From Streptomyces sp. NRRL S-340 (lineage in GTDB: Bacteria; Actinomycetota; Actinomycetes; Streptomycetales; Streptomycetaceae), in the NCBI RefSeq assembly GCF_000720185.1, contig NZ_JOIY01000065.1, positions 1 to 32,528 of the forward strand: 32,528 nucleotides of DNA, written 5' to 3'. The translations under genes and the position numbers were made by a program. Positions within the stretch are counted from its first letter, which is position 1, and every line of letters begins with the position of its first letter. Of this stretch, positions 8,141 through 16,636 are shown piece by piece. Under the pieces are notes generated by a model, which was not told the origin of the DNA, made no database searches, and was given only the letters and a program-made list of their open reading frames with translations.

Positions 8141-10144
8141 ATGCGCACCTTCGCACCACGTAGCAGATCGCTGCTGGCCGCGCTCTGTTCGTCCGCGGTC
8201 GCCCTGTCCCTCGCCGTCCTGCCGTTCACCGCCGAGGCCTCCGACACGGCCGGGACAGCCACCGTGGCCGCGGCCGCCGCCGCCCAGGGCGCGCCCGCCC
8301 GCCCGGCGCCCGGCCCGGTCCCGGACCCCTCCCTCCCGGTCCACGCCCTCGCCCGCGCCGACGCGCCCCTGGACAACCCGCTCAAGGGATTCGCCCGCTT
8401 CTACCAGCCCGGCGGTGACCAGAACACCGGCTACCCGCACGCACTGACCTGGAGCTACTTCGGTCTGTCCGAGGTCATGACCGACCCTTCAAACTGCCGC
8501 AGTTATGACTGGAGCGTCCTGGACCGCGCCCTCGACGAGAGCGCCTCCTACGGCAACCAGACCGCGTTGCGCTTCTACCTGGAGTATCCCGGCGACCCGG
8601 GCAACCACCCCTCCGACGCCATCCCGCACTGCTTCGACGAACACGTCGACTACCGCGCCAACACCCAGTGGGGCACCATCAGCCCCGACTACGACAACGC
8701 GTATCTCCTCGACGGACTGAAGGACTTCATCGCCGCGTTCGGCGCCCGCTACGACGGCGACCCGCGCATCGGCTTCATCCACATGGGCCTGATCGGACTC
8801 TGGGGCGAGTGGCACACCTGGCCCTACGACACCGACACCAGCGCGGACTCCTACCCGAACTACATGCCCACCGACGCCCACGGCGCCGAGATCATACGGG
8901 CCTACACCGACGCCTTCCCCCGCACCGAGCTGGAGGTCCGGTACCCGGACTCGGCAGGCGGCGCCGCTGCCGGCCTGCCGTCCGTCGGCTTCCACGACGA
9001 CTCCTTCTGCTTCCGCGAGGGCAGCCCGCTCGCCGGTGTCACCCTGCCCGGGTCGATGGGCGGCGCCTCGTACTCGCAGCTCCAGCGAGCCGTCGAACGC
9101 GGGGTGGAGAACCGCTGGACCACCGCATCCATGGGCGGTGAGGTCCGCCCCGAAATCCAGCCCAGGGCGTTCAGCAACTGGCCCACCGGCTCCGCTGACG
9201 TCGACAACATGAAGGCGTGCATCGAACTGGAGCACACCACCTGGAAGATGAACGAGGGCAGCGCCGCCTACTCCCCCACCGACCCCAAGGTGGGCGAGGC
9301 GGTCCGGCTGATGGGCTACGACCTCACCGTCGACCGTGCCTACTTCCACGACACCGCACAGGGCACCACCACCGTCGGCGTCCGCATCGGCAATGACGGC
9401 GTGGCCCCCTTCTACTACCCCTGGAAGGTCAGCCTCGGCCTCAAGGACTCGTCAGGCACAGTCGTCAAGACCTGGGACACCCCCTGGGACCTGCGCACGG
9501 TCATGCCGAAGAAGATCCGCGCCTTCCCCGACTGGGGCGTGGGCTCCGACCCCACCTACCTCGACTACGGCTACGGCCAGTACTTCGACGCCGACATCGA
9601 CCTCACCGGGGTCACCGCCGGCGGCTACCGGCTCGTCATGAAGGCCAGGAACCCGCTGGAAGGCATCAGCTCCAAGGCCAAGAAGCTGCGGTTCGCCGAC
9701 GCCGGGCAGAACGCCGACGGCTGGCTCGACCTGGGCGCCATGACCGTCGGTGGCGGCGGCACCGGCACCGCCTCCTACGAGGCCGAGGCCGCCGGCAACA
9801 CCCTCACGGGCACCGCCGTGGTCGCCGGCTGTGCGGGCTGCTCCGGCGGCGCCAAGGTCGGCTACCTCGGCAACGGCGCGGCCCTCACCTTCCGGAACAT
9901 CGACGGCGGCACCGGCGGCACCCGGCAGGTGACCCTGCACTACGCGACGGCGGAGGCCCGCTCGGCCACCGTACGAGTCGGCGACGGCACCGCTCGGACC
10001 GTCCCCTTCAGCCCCACCGCCGACTGGACCACACCGGGCACCGTCACCCTCGCCCTCGACCTGGACAGCGGCACGGACAACACACTCACCCTCGCCAACG
10101 CCTCCGGCTGGGCACCCGACATCGACCGGATCACGGTGAGCTGA
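8141..10144 (+). CDS. Secreted DUF4832-type protein with C-terminal carbohydrate-binding module
   Basis: The protein has 667 residues from ATG 8141, with GGAGG 8 bases upstream. A Sec signal peptide covers about residues 1-33 (charged start, hydrophobic LLAALCSSAVALSLAVL, AEA cleavage). After an Ala/Pro linker comes a barrel-like domain with DNPLKGFARF, YLEYPG, FIHMGLIGLWGEWHTWP and a late MKARNPLEG block. This matches the DUF4874/DUF4832 pair seen in putative secreted glycosidases. The last 125 residues begin YEAEAAGNT and look like a CBM35/CBM6-type beta-sandwich. It probably attacks or binds a galactose-containing polymer outside the cell, feeding the divergent importer and alpha-galactosidase. 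No catalytic activity is established by sequence. The acidic residue in GEWH is a plausible catalytic candidate. Confidence 0.8.
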   Translation: MRTFAPRSRSLLAALCSSAVALSLAVLPFTAEASDTAGTATVAAAAAAQGAPARPAPGPVPDPSLPVHALARADAPLDNPLKGFARFYQPGGDQNTGYPHALTWSYFGLSEVMTDPSNCRSYDWSVLDRALDESASYGNQTALRFYLEYPGDPGNHPSDAIPHCFDEHVDYRANTQWGTISPDYDNAYLLDGLKDFIAAFGARYDGDPRIGFIHMGLIGLWGEWHTWPYDTDTSADSYPNYMPTDAHGAEIIRAYTDAFPRTELEVRYPDSAGGAAAGLPSVGFHDDSFCFREGSPLAGVTLPGSMGGASYSQLQRAVERGVENRWTTASMGGEVRPEIQPRAFSNWPTGSADVDNMKACIELEHTTWKMNEGSAAYSPTDPKVGEAVRLMGYDLTVDRAYFHDTAQGTTTVGVRIGNDGVAPFYYPWKVSLGLKDSSGTVVKTWDTPWDLRTVMPKKIRAFPDWGVGSDPTYLDYGYGQYFDADIDLTGVTAGGYRLVMKARNPLEGISSKAKKLRFADAGQNADGWLDLGAMTVGGGGTGTASYEAEAAGNTLTGTAVVAGCAGCSGGAKVGYLGNGAALTFRNIDGGTGGTRQVTLHYATAEARSATVRVGDGTARTVPFSPTADWTTPGTVTLALDLDSGTDNTLTLANASGWAPDIDRITVS

Positions 10145-10802
10145 CCGGCGCGGCGGCGTCCCTTCCCACGAACTCGCCCACCGCCGTGACGAGTCATGGA
10201 GGGTCAGGCGCCGTCGTCCATCGCGAACTGCGGCACGACCGGCCTCGGCCGTCGCTTGCCCACAAGCACATCGTCTGCGCGCGTGACGGCGGCGGTTCGG
10301 TGCTCCGCCGTCGCCGGACCGGCCGACAAGCAGCCCGCCGAAGGACGCCCCAGGGGCGGACCCGGGGCCGGCGAGGGCGCACCCCGGCCGTGACCTTCAG
10401 CGGACGCCGCCCGGGGCGCCTGCCGGTGGCCGGACCGATCGCGGTACGGCCGGGCCCGCGCACCCGGCTGTGCCATCGGTCGCGCACCCGCCGAGCGGGC
10501 GGCAGCGCACGCCGCAGCACGGGCGAGCGGAACTTCATCGCGCCCGTCGACGCCGTCCACCAGCTCGTCAGGGATCCGGTCGGGCTGGTCCGGGACCGGC
10601 TGAACACTCACGTCTCCCCTGCCATGCGTGAGCGGAAGTCAGCGAACGCCCTCTCATACTCCAAGTGCCGCCTCTTACCGTGTGTTCGGACGCCTTGGCG
10701 GGTCGACGCCATTGACCGAGGGCTGAGACCGATCGACGGCTGAGCATCTGCTGTCAGCGAATCCACCTGGCCGGGCGGTGATCCCGGTGCTTGGGTGCCG
10801 GT
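10145..10802. other. Long gap without a convincing gene
   Basis: Apart from the doubtful minus-strand frame at 10204-10611, listed separately, I see no gene in these 650 bases. The right part (10615-10790) is lower in GC and has a nine-base direct repeat GTCAGCGAA (near 10637 and 10753). A TTGACC at about 10710 could be a -35 element for the downstream SDR gene, but no matching -10 is clear. Confidence 0.3.
10204..10611 (-). CDS. Doubtful small hypothetical protein or remnant
   Basis: A 135-codon frame starts at GTG 10611 with AGGGGAG just upstream, a good SD. The two ends look coding, with G/C-rich third positions: VPDQPDRIPDELVDGVDG near the N-terminus and DDVLVGKRRPRPVVPQFAM at the C-terminus. 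The middle is a low-complexity Ala/Arg/Pro/Gly run that suggests either a wrong frame or decay. No family is recognised. It could be a short accessory gene, a frameshifted remnant, or chance. Confidence 0.3.
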   Translation of the reverse strand: MSVQPVPDQPDRIPDELVDGVDGRDEVPLARAAACAAARSAGARPMAQPGARARPYRDRSGHRQAPRAASAEGHGRGAPSPAPGPPLGRPSAGCLSAGPATAEHRTAAVTRADDVLVGKRRPRPVVPQFAMDDGA

Positions 10803-11840
10803 ATGGAGATCCTGGTTCTGGGCGGAACGGCATGGGTGGCTCGGGAGCTGTCGCGGCAGGCGATCGAACGCGGTCACGGGGTGACCTGCCTCGCGCGCGG
10901 TGAAAGCGGGGAAGTCGCCGACGGAGCGACACTGGTAGCCGCCGACCGGCGCGACCCGTCGGCGTACGAGCCCCTGCTCGACCGGGTATGGGACGCGGTC
11001 GTCGAGGTGTCATGGCAGCCGGGCTTCGTCCGCGGAGCGCTCGACGTGCTGGGCAGCAAAGCCGGGCACTGGGTGTACGTCTCCTCCGGCAACGCCTACG
11101 CCTCCCACGCCGCGCTGGGGGCGGACGAGTCCGCGGCCCTGCTCTCCCCGACCGACCGGAACGAGGCCGACCGCGAGTTGTACGGCGAGGCGAAGGTCGC
11201 CTGCGAGCAGGCGTCGACGGCCGCTGTGGGCGACCGTCTCCTCATCGCACGAGCCGGGCTCATCGGCGGCCCGGGCGATCACAGCGGGCGCTCGGGCTAC
11301 TGGGTCGCCCGCGCGGCACGTGATCCGCGAGGGCCGATGCTGGTCCCGGACACCCCGGCCATACCCACCCAGGTGGTCGACGTGCGGGACCTCACCTCCT
11401 GGCTGCTCGACGCCGCGGAGAGGGGGACCACCGGCACATACAACGCTGTCGGCCCGGTCGTTCCGTTCGAAGAGTGGGTCGAGTTGTCCCGCGCCTGCGG
11501 CGGGCACACCGGTCCGGTGGTCACCGCCGAATCGGCGTGGCTGCTCGCCAACGGCGTGGCCCAGTACATGGGACCCGAATCGCTGGCGATGTGGCTGGTC
11601 GAACCGGGCTGGGAAGGGTGGTCGGCCCGGGACGGGTCCTCGGCGCGCGCCGCGGGGCTGCGTCACCGGCCCCGGGCTGAGATGCTGGCCGACACACTGC
11701 GCTGGGAGCGCGGGCAGGGCCTGGACCGGGAAAGGCGCGCAGGACTCAGCGCGCAGCGCGAGCGCGAGTTGCTCGACGCCCTGAGCCGCCCCGACGCAGG
11801 GCCGGATCTCGACCGGCCCTCCCGGTCTGCGGCTGCGTGA
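10803..11840 (+). CDS. NAD-dependent epimerase/dehydratase-like protein (extended SDR)
   Basis: The protein has 345 residues. It opens with [18 protein letters not shown], an SDR-type Rossmann beta-alpha-beta with a GGTxxxA variant of the glycine motif. The VYVSSGNAY strand and the YGEAK block (Tyr and Lys of the YxxxK pair) follow. ATG 10803 is chosen because it sits right before the first strand; a TTG at 10791 is possible, and neither has a strong SD. The C-terminal half (GTYNAVGP, then a region rich in Trp and Arg) matches the substrate domain of atypical SDRs annotated as NAD-dependent epimerases or reductases. Substrate and pathway are unknown. It stands alone and converges on the L,D-transpeptidase gene. 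Confidence 0.8.
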   Translation: MEILVLGGTAWVARELSRQAIERGHGVTCLARGESGEVADGATLVAADRRDPSAYEPLLDRVWDAVVEVSWQPGFVRGALDVLGSKAGHWVYVSSGNAYASHAALGADESAALLSPTDRNEADRELYGEAKVACEQASTAAVGDRLLIARAGLIGGPGDHSGRSGYWVARAARDPRGPMLVPDTPAIPTQVVDVRDLTSWLLDAAERGTTGTYNAVGPVVPFEEWVELSRACGGHTGPVVTAESAWLLANGVAQYMGPESLAMWLVEPGWEGWSARDGSSARAAGLRHRPRAEMLADTLRWERGQGLDRERRAGLSAQRERELLDALSRPDAGPDLDRPSRSAAA

Positions 11841-11868
11841 GAGCTTCGCGGACCGGCGTGCGGCTCAG
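11839..11868 (-). pseudogene. Relic of a GntR-family helix-turn-helix
   Basis: On the minus strand, 11868-11839 encodes GLSRTPVREA plus Leu, the signature of the GntR-family recognition helix (usually [11 protein letters not shown]). The surrounding frame (minus strand, 12114-11746) shows no further GntR sequence, and the downstream part overlaps the end of the SDR gene. Nine consecutive matching residues are hard to explain by chance. I read it as a decayed fragment of a regulator gene left between two convergent genes. Confidence 0.4.
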
Positions 11869-12025
11869 GCCGGACTCCACGCCTCGGCCCCGGGGCACGG
11901 CCGGGCCGCGCGTGACCATGGCGGCGGGAGCGGACGCCGGGGCAGCGTCGGACCGCTCGACTTCCGGCAGTGGCCCACCGCCCGACGCAGGGGTGCCCGG
12001 CCGGACACGCGCAGCGATGCGGGGG

Positions 12026-13285
12026 TCACTGGATCGCGCTGCCCGCGACCCAGTCGTTCCACGACATGTTCCAGTCGCTGAGGCCGTTGTCCGGGGCCGG
12101 CGTGGTCGTGTCACCGGAGTTCTTGACGATCACGACGTCGCCGATCATCGAGTTGTCGAAGAACCAGGCGGCCGGCAGCGTGTCGTCCCCGCCGCCCCTG
12201 AGGTCCTTCAGGCCCACACAGCCATGGCTGGTGTTGACCTTGCCGAAGACCGAGTCGGCGCTCCAGTAGTTGCCGTGGATGAACGTGCCCGAGTCGGTCA
12301 GGCGCATGGCGTGCGGCACGGCCTGGATGTCGTACGCCGGCTTGCCGTCCTTGTTCGTGAGACCGACGGTCGAGGCGTTCATGTGGATCTGCCGGTACTT
12401 CTCGGAGATGACCATCTGACCGTTGTACGTCGGGTGCTCGGGGCTGCCGGACGAGATCGGGACGGTCCTGATCGTCTTGCCGTCCCGTACGACGGTCATC
12501 TGCCTGGTCCTGGCGTCGACCGTGCTGACCTGGCTCCGGCCGATCTTCAACGTGACCGTCTTCTGCACACCGTGGACGTTCATCCGCACGGTGACGGTGG
12601 AGCCGGGCTTCCAGTAGCTCTTCGGGCGGAAGTCCAGGCGGTGGCCGTTGAACCAGTGACCGACGACCTGCTGGCCGCTGCTGGAGCTGACCTGGATCTC
12701 CGACTGTACGGCGGCCTTGTCGCCGATCGCCTTGTCGAAGGTGAAGCTCACCGGCATGCCGACGCCGACGGTCGAGCCGTTCTCGGGGGTGAGGTGCCCG
12801 AGGAAGTCGTTGGCCGGGGAGACCGTGGTGATCGTCGCGTTCTCGGTGACGGCGCGCCCCTTGGCGTCCTTGGCCTCCGCGGCGACCTGGTACCTGGTGG
12901 CCCGCTGCAGCGGTCCGGTGGCCTTCCAGGACGGGCCGTCCGCGGACAGCCTGCCCGGAACCTCGGTGCCGGCCGCGACCGCGGTCATGGTCACCTTGGT
13001 GAGCTTGCCGTTGCCGACGGTGACCTTGACGGGGCTGTGTATTCCGACGTTGTGGACACCAGACCCGGGCGTGATCACTATGCGGGCGTCGGAGGTCTCC
13101 TGGGCGGAGGACTGGGCCGTCGGCGCCTGCGGTGCCGGGTGGTTCCCTGTGCCGTTTCCGCCGGTGGCAGCGCTGCTGGTGCCACCGAGGGCGGTGAGGG
13201 CGACTACGCCGCCCAGTGCGCCGGCCGCAGCCACCATCCCGGTACGTCGTTTACCTGCCGTGATCAAACGCTTCTCCCATGCCAC
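12026..13285 (-). CDS. L,D-transpeptidase with Ig-like and YkuD domains
   Basis: The protein is about 419 residues long. It has a short basic start and a hydrophobic segment (MVAAAGALGGVVALTALGG) acting as signal or anchor. A Ser/Thr/Ala linker follows, then two Ig-like beta domains typical of actinobacterial Ldt proteins (VITPGSGVHNVGIHSPVKV, then FTFDKAIGDKAAV). The YkuD catalytic domain has FIHGNYW and, 14 residues on, NTSHGCVGL with the catalytic Cys near residue 356. The enzyme makes 3-3 cross-links in peptidoglycan outside the membrane. The start is uncertain: GTG 13285 (behind CCAGGGAACCAGGACCA) or TTG 13267 (GGGAG 5 bases upstream). The C-terminus is rich in Trp and Asn (WNMSWNDWV), also seen in this family. 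It appears monocistronic. Confidence 0.92.
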   Translation of the reverse strand: MAWEKRLITAGKRRTGMVAAAGALGGVVALTALGGTSSAATGGNGTGNHPAPQAPTAQSSAQETSDARIVITPGSGVHNVGIHSPVKVTVGNGKLTKVTMTAVAAGTEVPGRLSADGPSWKATGPLQRATRYQVAAEAKDAKGRAVTENATITTVSPANDFLGHLTPENGSTVGVGMPVSFTFDKAIGDKAAVQSEIQVSSSSGQQVVGHWFNGHRLDFRPKSYWKPGSTVTVRMNVHGVQKTVTLKIGRSQVSTVDARTRQMTVVRDGKTIRTVPISSGSPEHPTYNGQMVISEKYRQIHMNASTVGLTNKDGKPAYDIQAVPHAMRLTDSGTFIHGNYWSADSVFGKVNTSHGCVGLKDLRGGGDDTLPAAWFFDNSMIGDVVIVKNSGDTTTPAPDNGLSDWNMSWNDWVAGSAIQ

Positions 13286-13520
13286 TGGTCCTGGTTCCCT
13301 GGAGCAGGTCGCCCACAGGGAGCAACCAGCAATGAAACCACCCATAGGCGTCGATCCATATGGAAACGTCCAATTTGTGGCGAAGGGCACGTCTTCAAGT
13401 GCCGGTCCGGCTCTGTGACTCTGCGCAAGCACTCGCCTGCGTCCGCCGACCGCAGTCGGACCTGGACACCGCCAGACGCTGCGCGCGGACCGACCGGCCC
13501 GAACGGGTGCTCCGCCTGCC

Positions 13521-14364
13521 ATGGCCGAACACCGCGCCGGTCTCGTCGCCCCTTACCGCGAGCACCTGCGCAGACGCGTGCCGAGGATTCCGCCGTCCCC
13601 GTCCGGTGCCCCTGCATGCGGCGGGGGCGATGGTCGCACTGACCGGGATCACGGTCGTGTTCGAGTGGGTCGCGGTCATCGCCAGGACGCCTCCCGTGTC
13701 GTCGACGGTATGGGCACCGGTGCTGGTCAGCGGGCTGGTCGTCGACTCCGTGCTCACCACGGCGACGGCGGTGCCGTTCGTGCGAGGCCGTCGAGGGCGC
13801 GGTCCGGCCGGTCCTTGGCGCCACGACTTGGCCCGGCGACGCCGTCTTCGCCTGCGGACGGATTCCCGCATTGCAGCGCCGGGTCGGTCCGGACGCCGCG
13901 GACCGGGTGCGCCGCCGGGCGTCGACGGTGTTCGCCGGGCTGAGCACGCAGGCCGCGGCGGCCGTCACCGGCGCACAGGCCGTCGGCGAACGCTGGACGG
14001 ACCCGCTGCTCATCGCCTCCATGCTGATCGTCGTGGCGACGTCCGACATCACCTTCTGCGTGATCAGCAACGCGGTCGCGGGATTCATCGCCCGGCCGGA
14101 GCGCACCCGGCCCCGCCGTATCGCCGAGATGTCCGGCGCCGCCGGATGCGTCGCGATCGGTGCGGCGACGGCGTTCCGCGACGCGCTGCGGCCGATGTCC
14201 GGGTCGGGATCGCTGACTACCGTGCCCGCTTCGGCCGCTCTCACACTCGGCGCGGGTTTCGCCGCCTCTCTGGTCACGGCCGCGTTCCTGCTCGCCTGCT
14301 TCCCGTTCGGCTCCTCCGGCTCGCGCCGCCGCCACTCGCCTTCGGCGACCGGACGACCGTCCGT
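13521..14364 (+). pseudogene. Frameshifted multi-pass membrane protein gene
   Basis: Coding-like sequence moves through all three plus-strand frames. From ATG 13521 it reads MAEHRAGLVAPYREHL. At about 13600-13780 a second frame gives two membrane segments (MVALTGITVVFEWVAVIA and VWAPVLVSGLVVDSV). From about 13782 a third frame reads EAVEGAVRPVLG and then a long convincing stretch with FAGLSTQAAAAVTGAQ, segments PLLIASMLIVVATSDITF and SAALTLGAGFAASLVTAAFL. A return to the first frame near 14320 would reach a stop at 14364. Third positions are G/C-rich in each piece. The simplest reading is a gene for a protein of about 280 residues with 4-5 helices, broken by frameshifts, or sequencing errors. 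I do not recognise the family. Confidence 0.55.
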
Positions 14365-14450
14365 GAAAGGCGTGACATGCACTGCTCCCCCCGACGAGCC
14401 CGGCCGCCGCCTGCCGTGGCCGGCGAGACCAGATGTCCGCGGTGTCCGAG

Positions 14451-15515
14451 TCAGGAGGAGGCGGACGAGCCGGGGGCCGGTGGTGGCGGCGCGGTCCGGG
14501 ACGGGGGCGCGTCCGTGTCCCCCACGCCCGCCCCTCTCAGCAGGTGGCGCGCCACGACGCGTGCGCCCTCGTCGCCCACGAGGATCGTGTAGTGGTTGGT
14601 GCCGGGGACGAGCCGCGTTCGCACCCGCGCCGGATCCAGGGCCGCGGCGGCGAGGCGCTGTTCGTCGTAGAGGCCCTGCGGCTCGTCCATCAGGCCGCGT
14701 TCGGCCCACAGCAGCACGGCCGGGCGGGGGAGCCGGTGGACGGCGCCGGACACCGCCCCGCCGAGCTGGTCGACACCGTCGGTGCGGACCGCCTCGATCC
14801 GGCAGGAGGACCGCAGTACGGGCTCCTCCCCCACCAGGTCGCGCTGGATGTACGCGTCCACCCACGGCGACCACGCGGCGCGGAACGCCGGGTGCTCCTG
14901 CCAGAACTCGCGGTAGGCCCGCCGGTCCGGGAAGGTCATCGACAGCCGCCGCATGGCCGGGCCGATCACGGAGGTGATCAGTTCGTCGGGGTCCAGACCC
15001 TCCGGGACGGGGAAGCCCACGCCGCCGTCGACCAGCAGCAGCGCGGAGAGCAGGTCCGGGTGGCGCACCGCGGTGAGCGCCGCGGCGAAGGCCCCCATGG
15101 AGTGACCGGTCAGCACCACCCGCCCCAGGCCCAGCGTGTCCGCCACGGCGGCCATGTCGTCGGCGTGCGCCGCGATGCCGTACGGGCCGGGCAGCGTGCC
15201 GCTCGCGCCGCGGCCGCGCAGGTCGGGCGCGACCAGGGTGGCCCGGCCCGCCAGGTGGTGGGCGACCCGGGCCCAGGACAGGCCGTTGGCGGTGATGCCG
15301 TGCAGGGCCAGCACCACCGGCGCGCCCGGGTCGGCCGCCGGCCAGCGCAGGACGGCCAGCTCACCGCCGGGCACCGGCACCCGCAGTTCCTCCGGCGGCA
15401 CTGGGGCGCCGCCCGGTTCCCCGGCTGAGGCGACACCGGCCCTCTCCTCGGAGGCGGGTGTGCCGGCGGCCCGGTATTCCGTCGCCTCGTGCTCGTCGCT
15501 CGTTGCTCGGTTCAC
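14451..15515 (-). CDS. Alpha/beta hydrolase, last gene of the HAAT operon
   Basis: The 354-residue hydrolase has an oxyanion region LHGITANGLSW (71-81) and the nucleophile elbow GHSMG with Ser139. The probable acid is in the LMDE block (Asp277), and the catalytic His308 is in GTNHYTI. About 45 hydrophilic residues precede the fold, and the C-terminus is a Pro/Ala/Ser tail; there is no signal peptide. The GTG start overlaps the TGA of the permease gene by four bases (GTGA), implying translational coupling. Such a hydrolase cleaves an ester, lactone or amide. Its place at the end of an importer operon, near 3-hydroxybutyrate genes, suggests it cuts an imported ester, perhaps a hydroxybutyrate oligomer. 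That role is inference. Confidence 0.85.
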   Translation of the reverse strand: MNRATSDEHEATEYRAAGTPASEERAGVASAGEPGGAPVPPEELRVPVPGGELAVLRWPAADPGAPVVLALHGITANGLSWARVAHHLAGRATLVAPDLRGRGASGTLPGPYGIAAHADDMAAVADTLGLGRVVLTGHSMGAFAAALTAVRHPDLLSALLLVDGGVGFPVPEGLDPDELITSVIGPAMRRLSMTFPDRRAYREFWQEHPAFRAAWSPWVDAYIQRDLVGEEPVLRSSCRIEAVRTDGVDQLGGAVSGAVHRLPRPAVLLWAERGLMDEPQGLYDEQRLAAAALDPARVRTRLVPGTNHYTILVGDEGARVVARHLLRGAGVGDTDAPPSRTAPPPPAPGSSASS

Positions 15516-16636
15516 GGGTTGGCCGCCTCCTTGCGGGCTGTGGTGGTGCGTGCGGCGCGCAGCCGCGCCGGCAGCCGGGCCATGCCGCCGGGCAGCAGGT
15601 ATATCACCGCGACGAACAGCGCGCCGAGCAGGAACAGTGGCTGGGAGAGCGGTACCCGCAGCGCGGCGGGCAGGCCGGCGACGGCACCGGAGTTGGCCAG
15701 GTCGCCGAGCCGGTGGTCGGCCCAGGTGTAGAGGATGCCGCCGGCCATGGGGCCCCAGCGGGTGCCGGAGCCGCCCAGTACCACCATCACCAGCAGGGAC
15801 AGGGTGAAGTCGGAGGTGGTGGTCCGCGGGGTGGCGCCGCCGGTCAGCAGCAGATAGACGATGCCGCCGAGCGCGGCCAGAGTGCCGGCGAGGACGAAGG
15901 CGGTCAGTTTGAAGCCGTAGGGGTGCAGGCCGAGCACTTCGACGCGGCGCTCGTTCTCCTTGATGCCCTCCCAGACCCGCCCGGTGGGTGAGCGGACCGC
16001 CCAGTCGACGACGAGCAGCACCACTACGAGGTAGGCCAGCGCGATCCAGTACAGGTCGGCGGTGTGTTCGATGCCGACGAGGAAGGCGGGCATCTTGCCG
16101 GCGGGGGCGGCCCTGCCCTCCTCTCCGCCGGTGACGCCGCCGGGGTCACGCTGGACCAGGATCGAGCCGGCCTGCGCGAAGGCAAGCGTCACCATGGAGA
16201 ATCCGATGCCGCCGACCCGCAGGCTGACCGCTCCCAGCAGGGCGGACAGCGCCACCCCGGCGAGCAGGCCGAGCAGTGCGGAGAGGGCGAACGGCAGGCC
16301 CGCCTCCAGCATCACGGTGTTGGTGACGTAGGTGCCGGCGGCGAAGTAGAGGGCGTGACCGAAGGAGAGCAGTCCGGTGCGGCCCAGCAGGAGGTCGTAG
16401 CCGGTGGCCAGGCCCCCGAAGAGCAGGCACAGCGCGAGGAGTTGGAGGTTGCCGGGGCTGCCGATGGGTCCGTCCAGCAGGCCGGGGAGCGGCAGAGCGC
16501 TGTAAGGGGCGATGAGCAGCAGCACCAGCGGCAGGGCCGGCCACCAGCGGGTGGCCCGGCGCAGCCGTTCGGTACGGCCTGCGCGGGGGTTCTCCGCCGT
16601 GCGGGTCTCGCCGCGCGGCTGGGTGGCGGTGGTCAT
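15512..16636 (-). CDS. livM: Branched-chain-type ABC permease, LivM-like
   Basis: This 374-residue inner-membrane permease has about eight to ten hydrophobic segments after a basic cytoplasmic N-terminus. Family landmarks are LLGRTGLLSFGHALYFAAGTYV (here split across residues about 90-112), SLRVGGIGFSMVTLAFAQ, and the late GIKENERRVEVLGL loop that contacts the ATPases. These match LivM of the hydrophobic amino-acid uptake (HAAT) family, which also carries amides, urea and aromatic acids. The ATG at 16636 overlaps the LivH stop by four bases (ATGA). An insertion GGEEGRAAPAGKMP before one helix is probably a loop. Confidence 0.92.
   Translation of the reverse strand: MTTATQPRGETRTAENPRAGRTERLRRATRWWPALPLVLLLIAPYSALPLPGLLDGPIGSPGNLQLLALCLLFGGLATGYDLLLGRTGLLSFGHALYFAAGTYVTNTVMLEAGLPFALSALLGLLAGVALSALLGAVSLRVGGIGFSMVTLAFAQAGSILVQRDPGGVTGGEEGRAAPAGKMPAFLVGIEHTADLYWIALAYLVVVLLVVDWAVRSPTGRVWEGIKENERRVEVLGLHPYGFKLTAFVLAGTLAALGGIVYLLLTGGATPRTTTSDFTLSLLVMVVLGGSGTRWGPMAGGILYTWADHRLGDLANSGAVAGLPAALRVPLSQPLFLLGALFVAVIYLLPGGMARLPARLRAARTTTARKEAANP

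Noticed and set aside
7010..8440. A 476-residue form of the first sugar permease starting at 8440
   Set aside because: The extra N-terminus is antisense to the signal-peptide region of the divergent secreted protein; ATG 7990 has a strong SD.
10186..10743. Plus-strand frame of 185 codons between the secreted protein and the SDR gene
   Set aside because: Arg-rich without domain, poor SD and no coding-like third-position pattern compared with the opposite strand.
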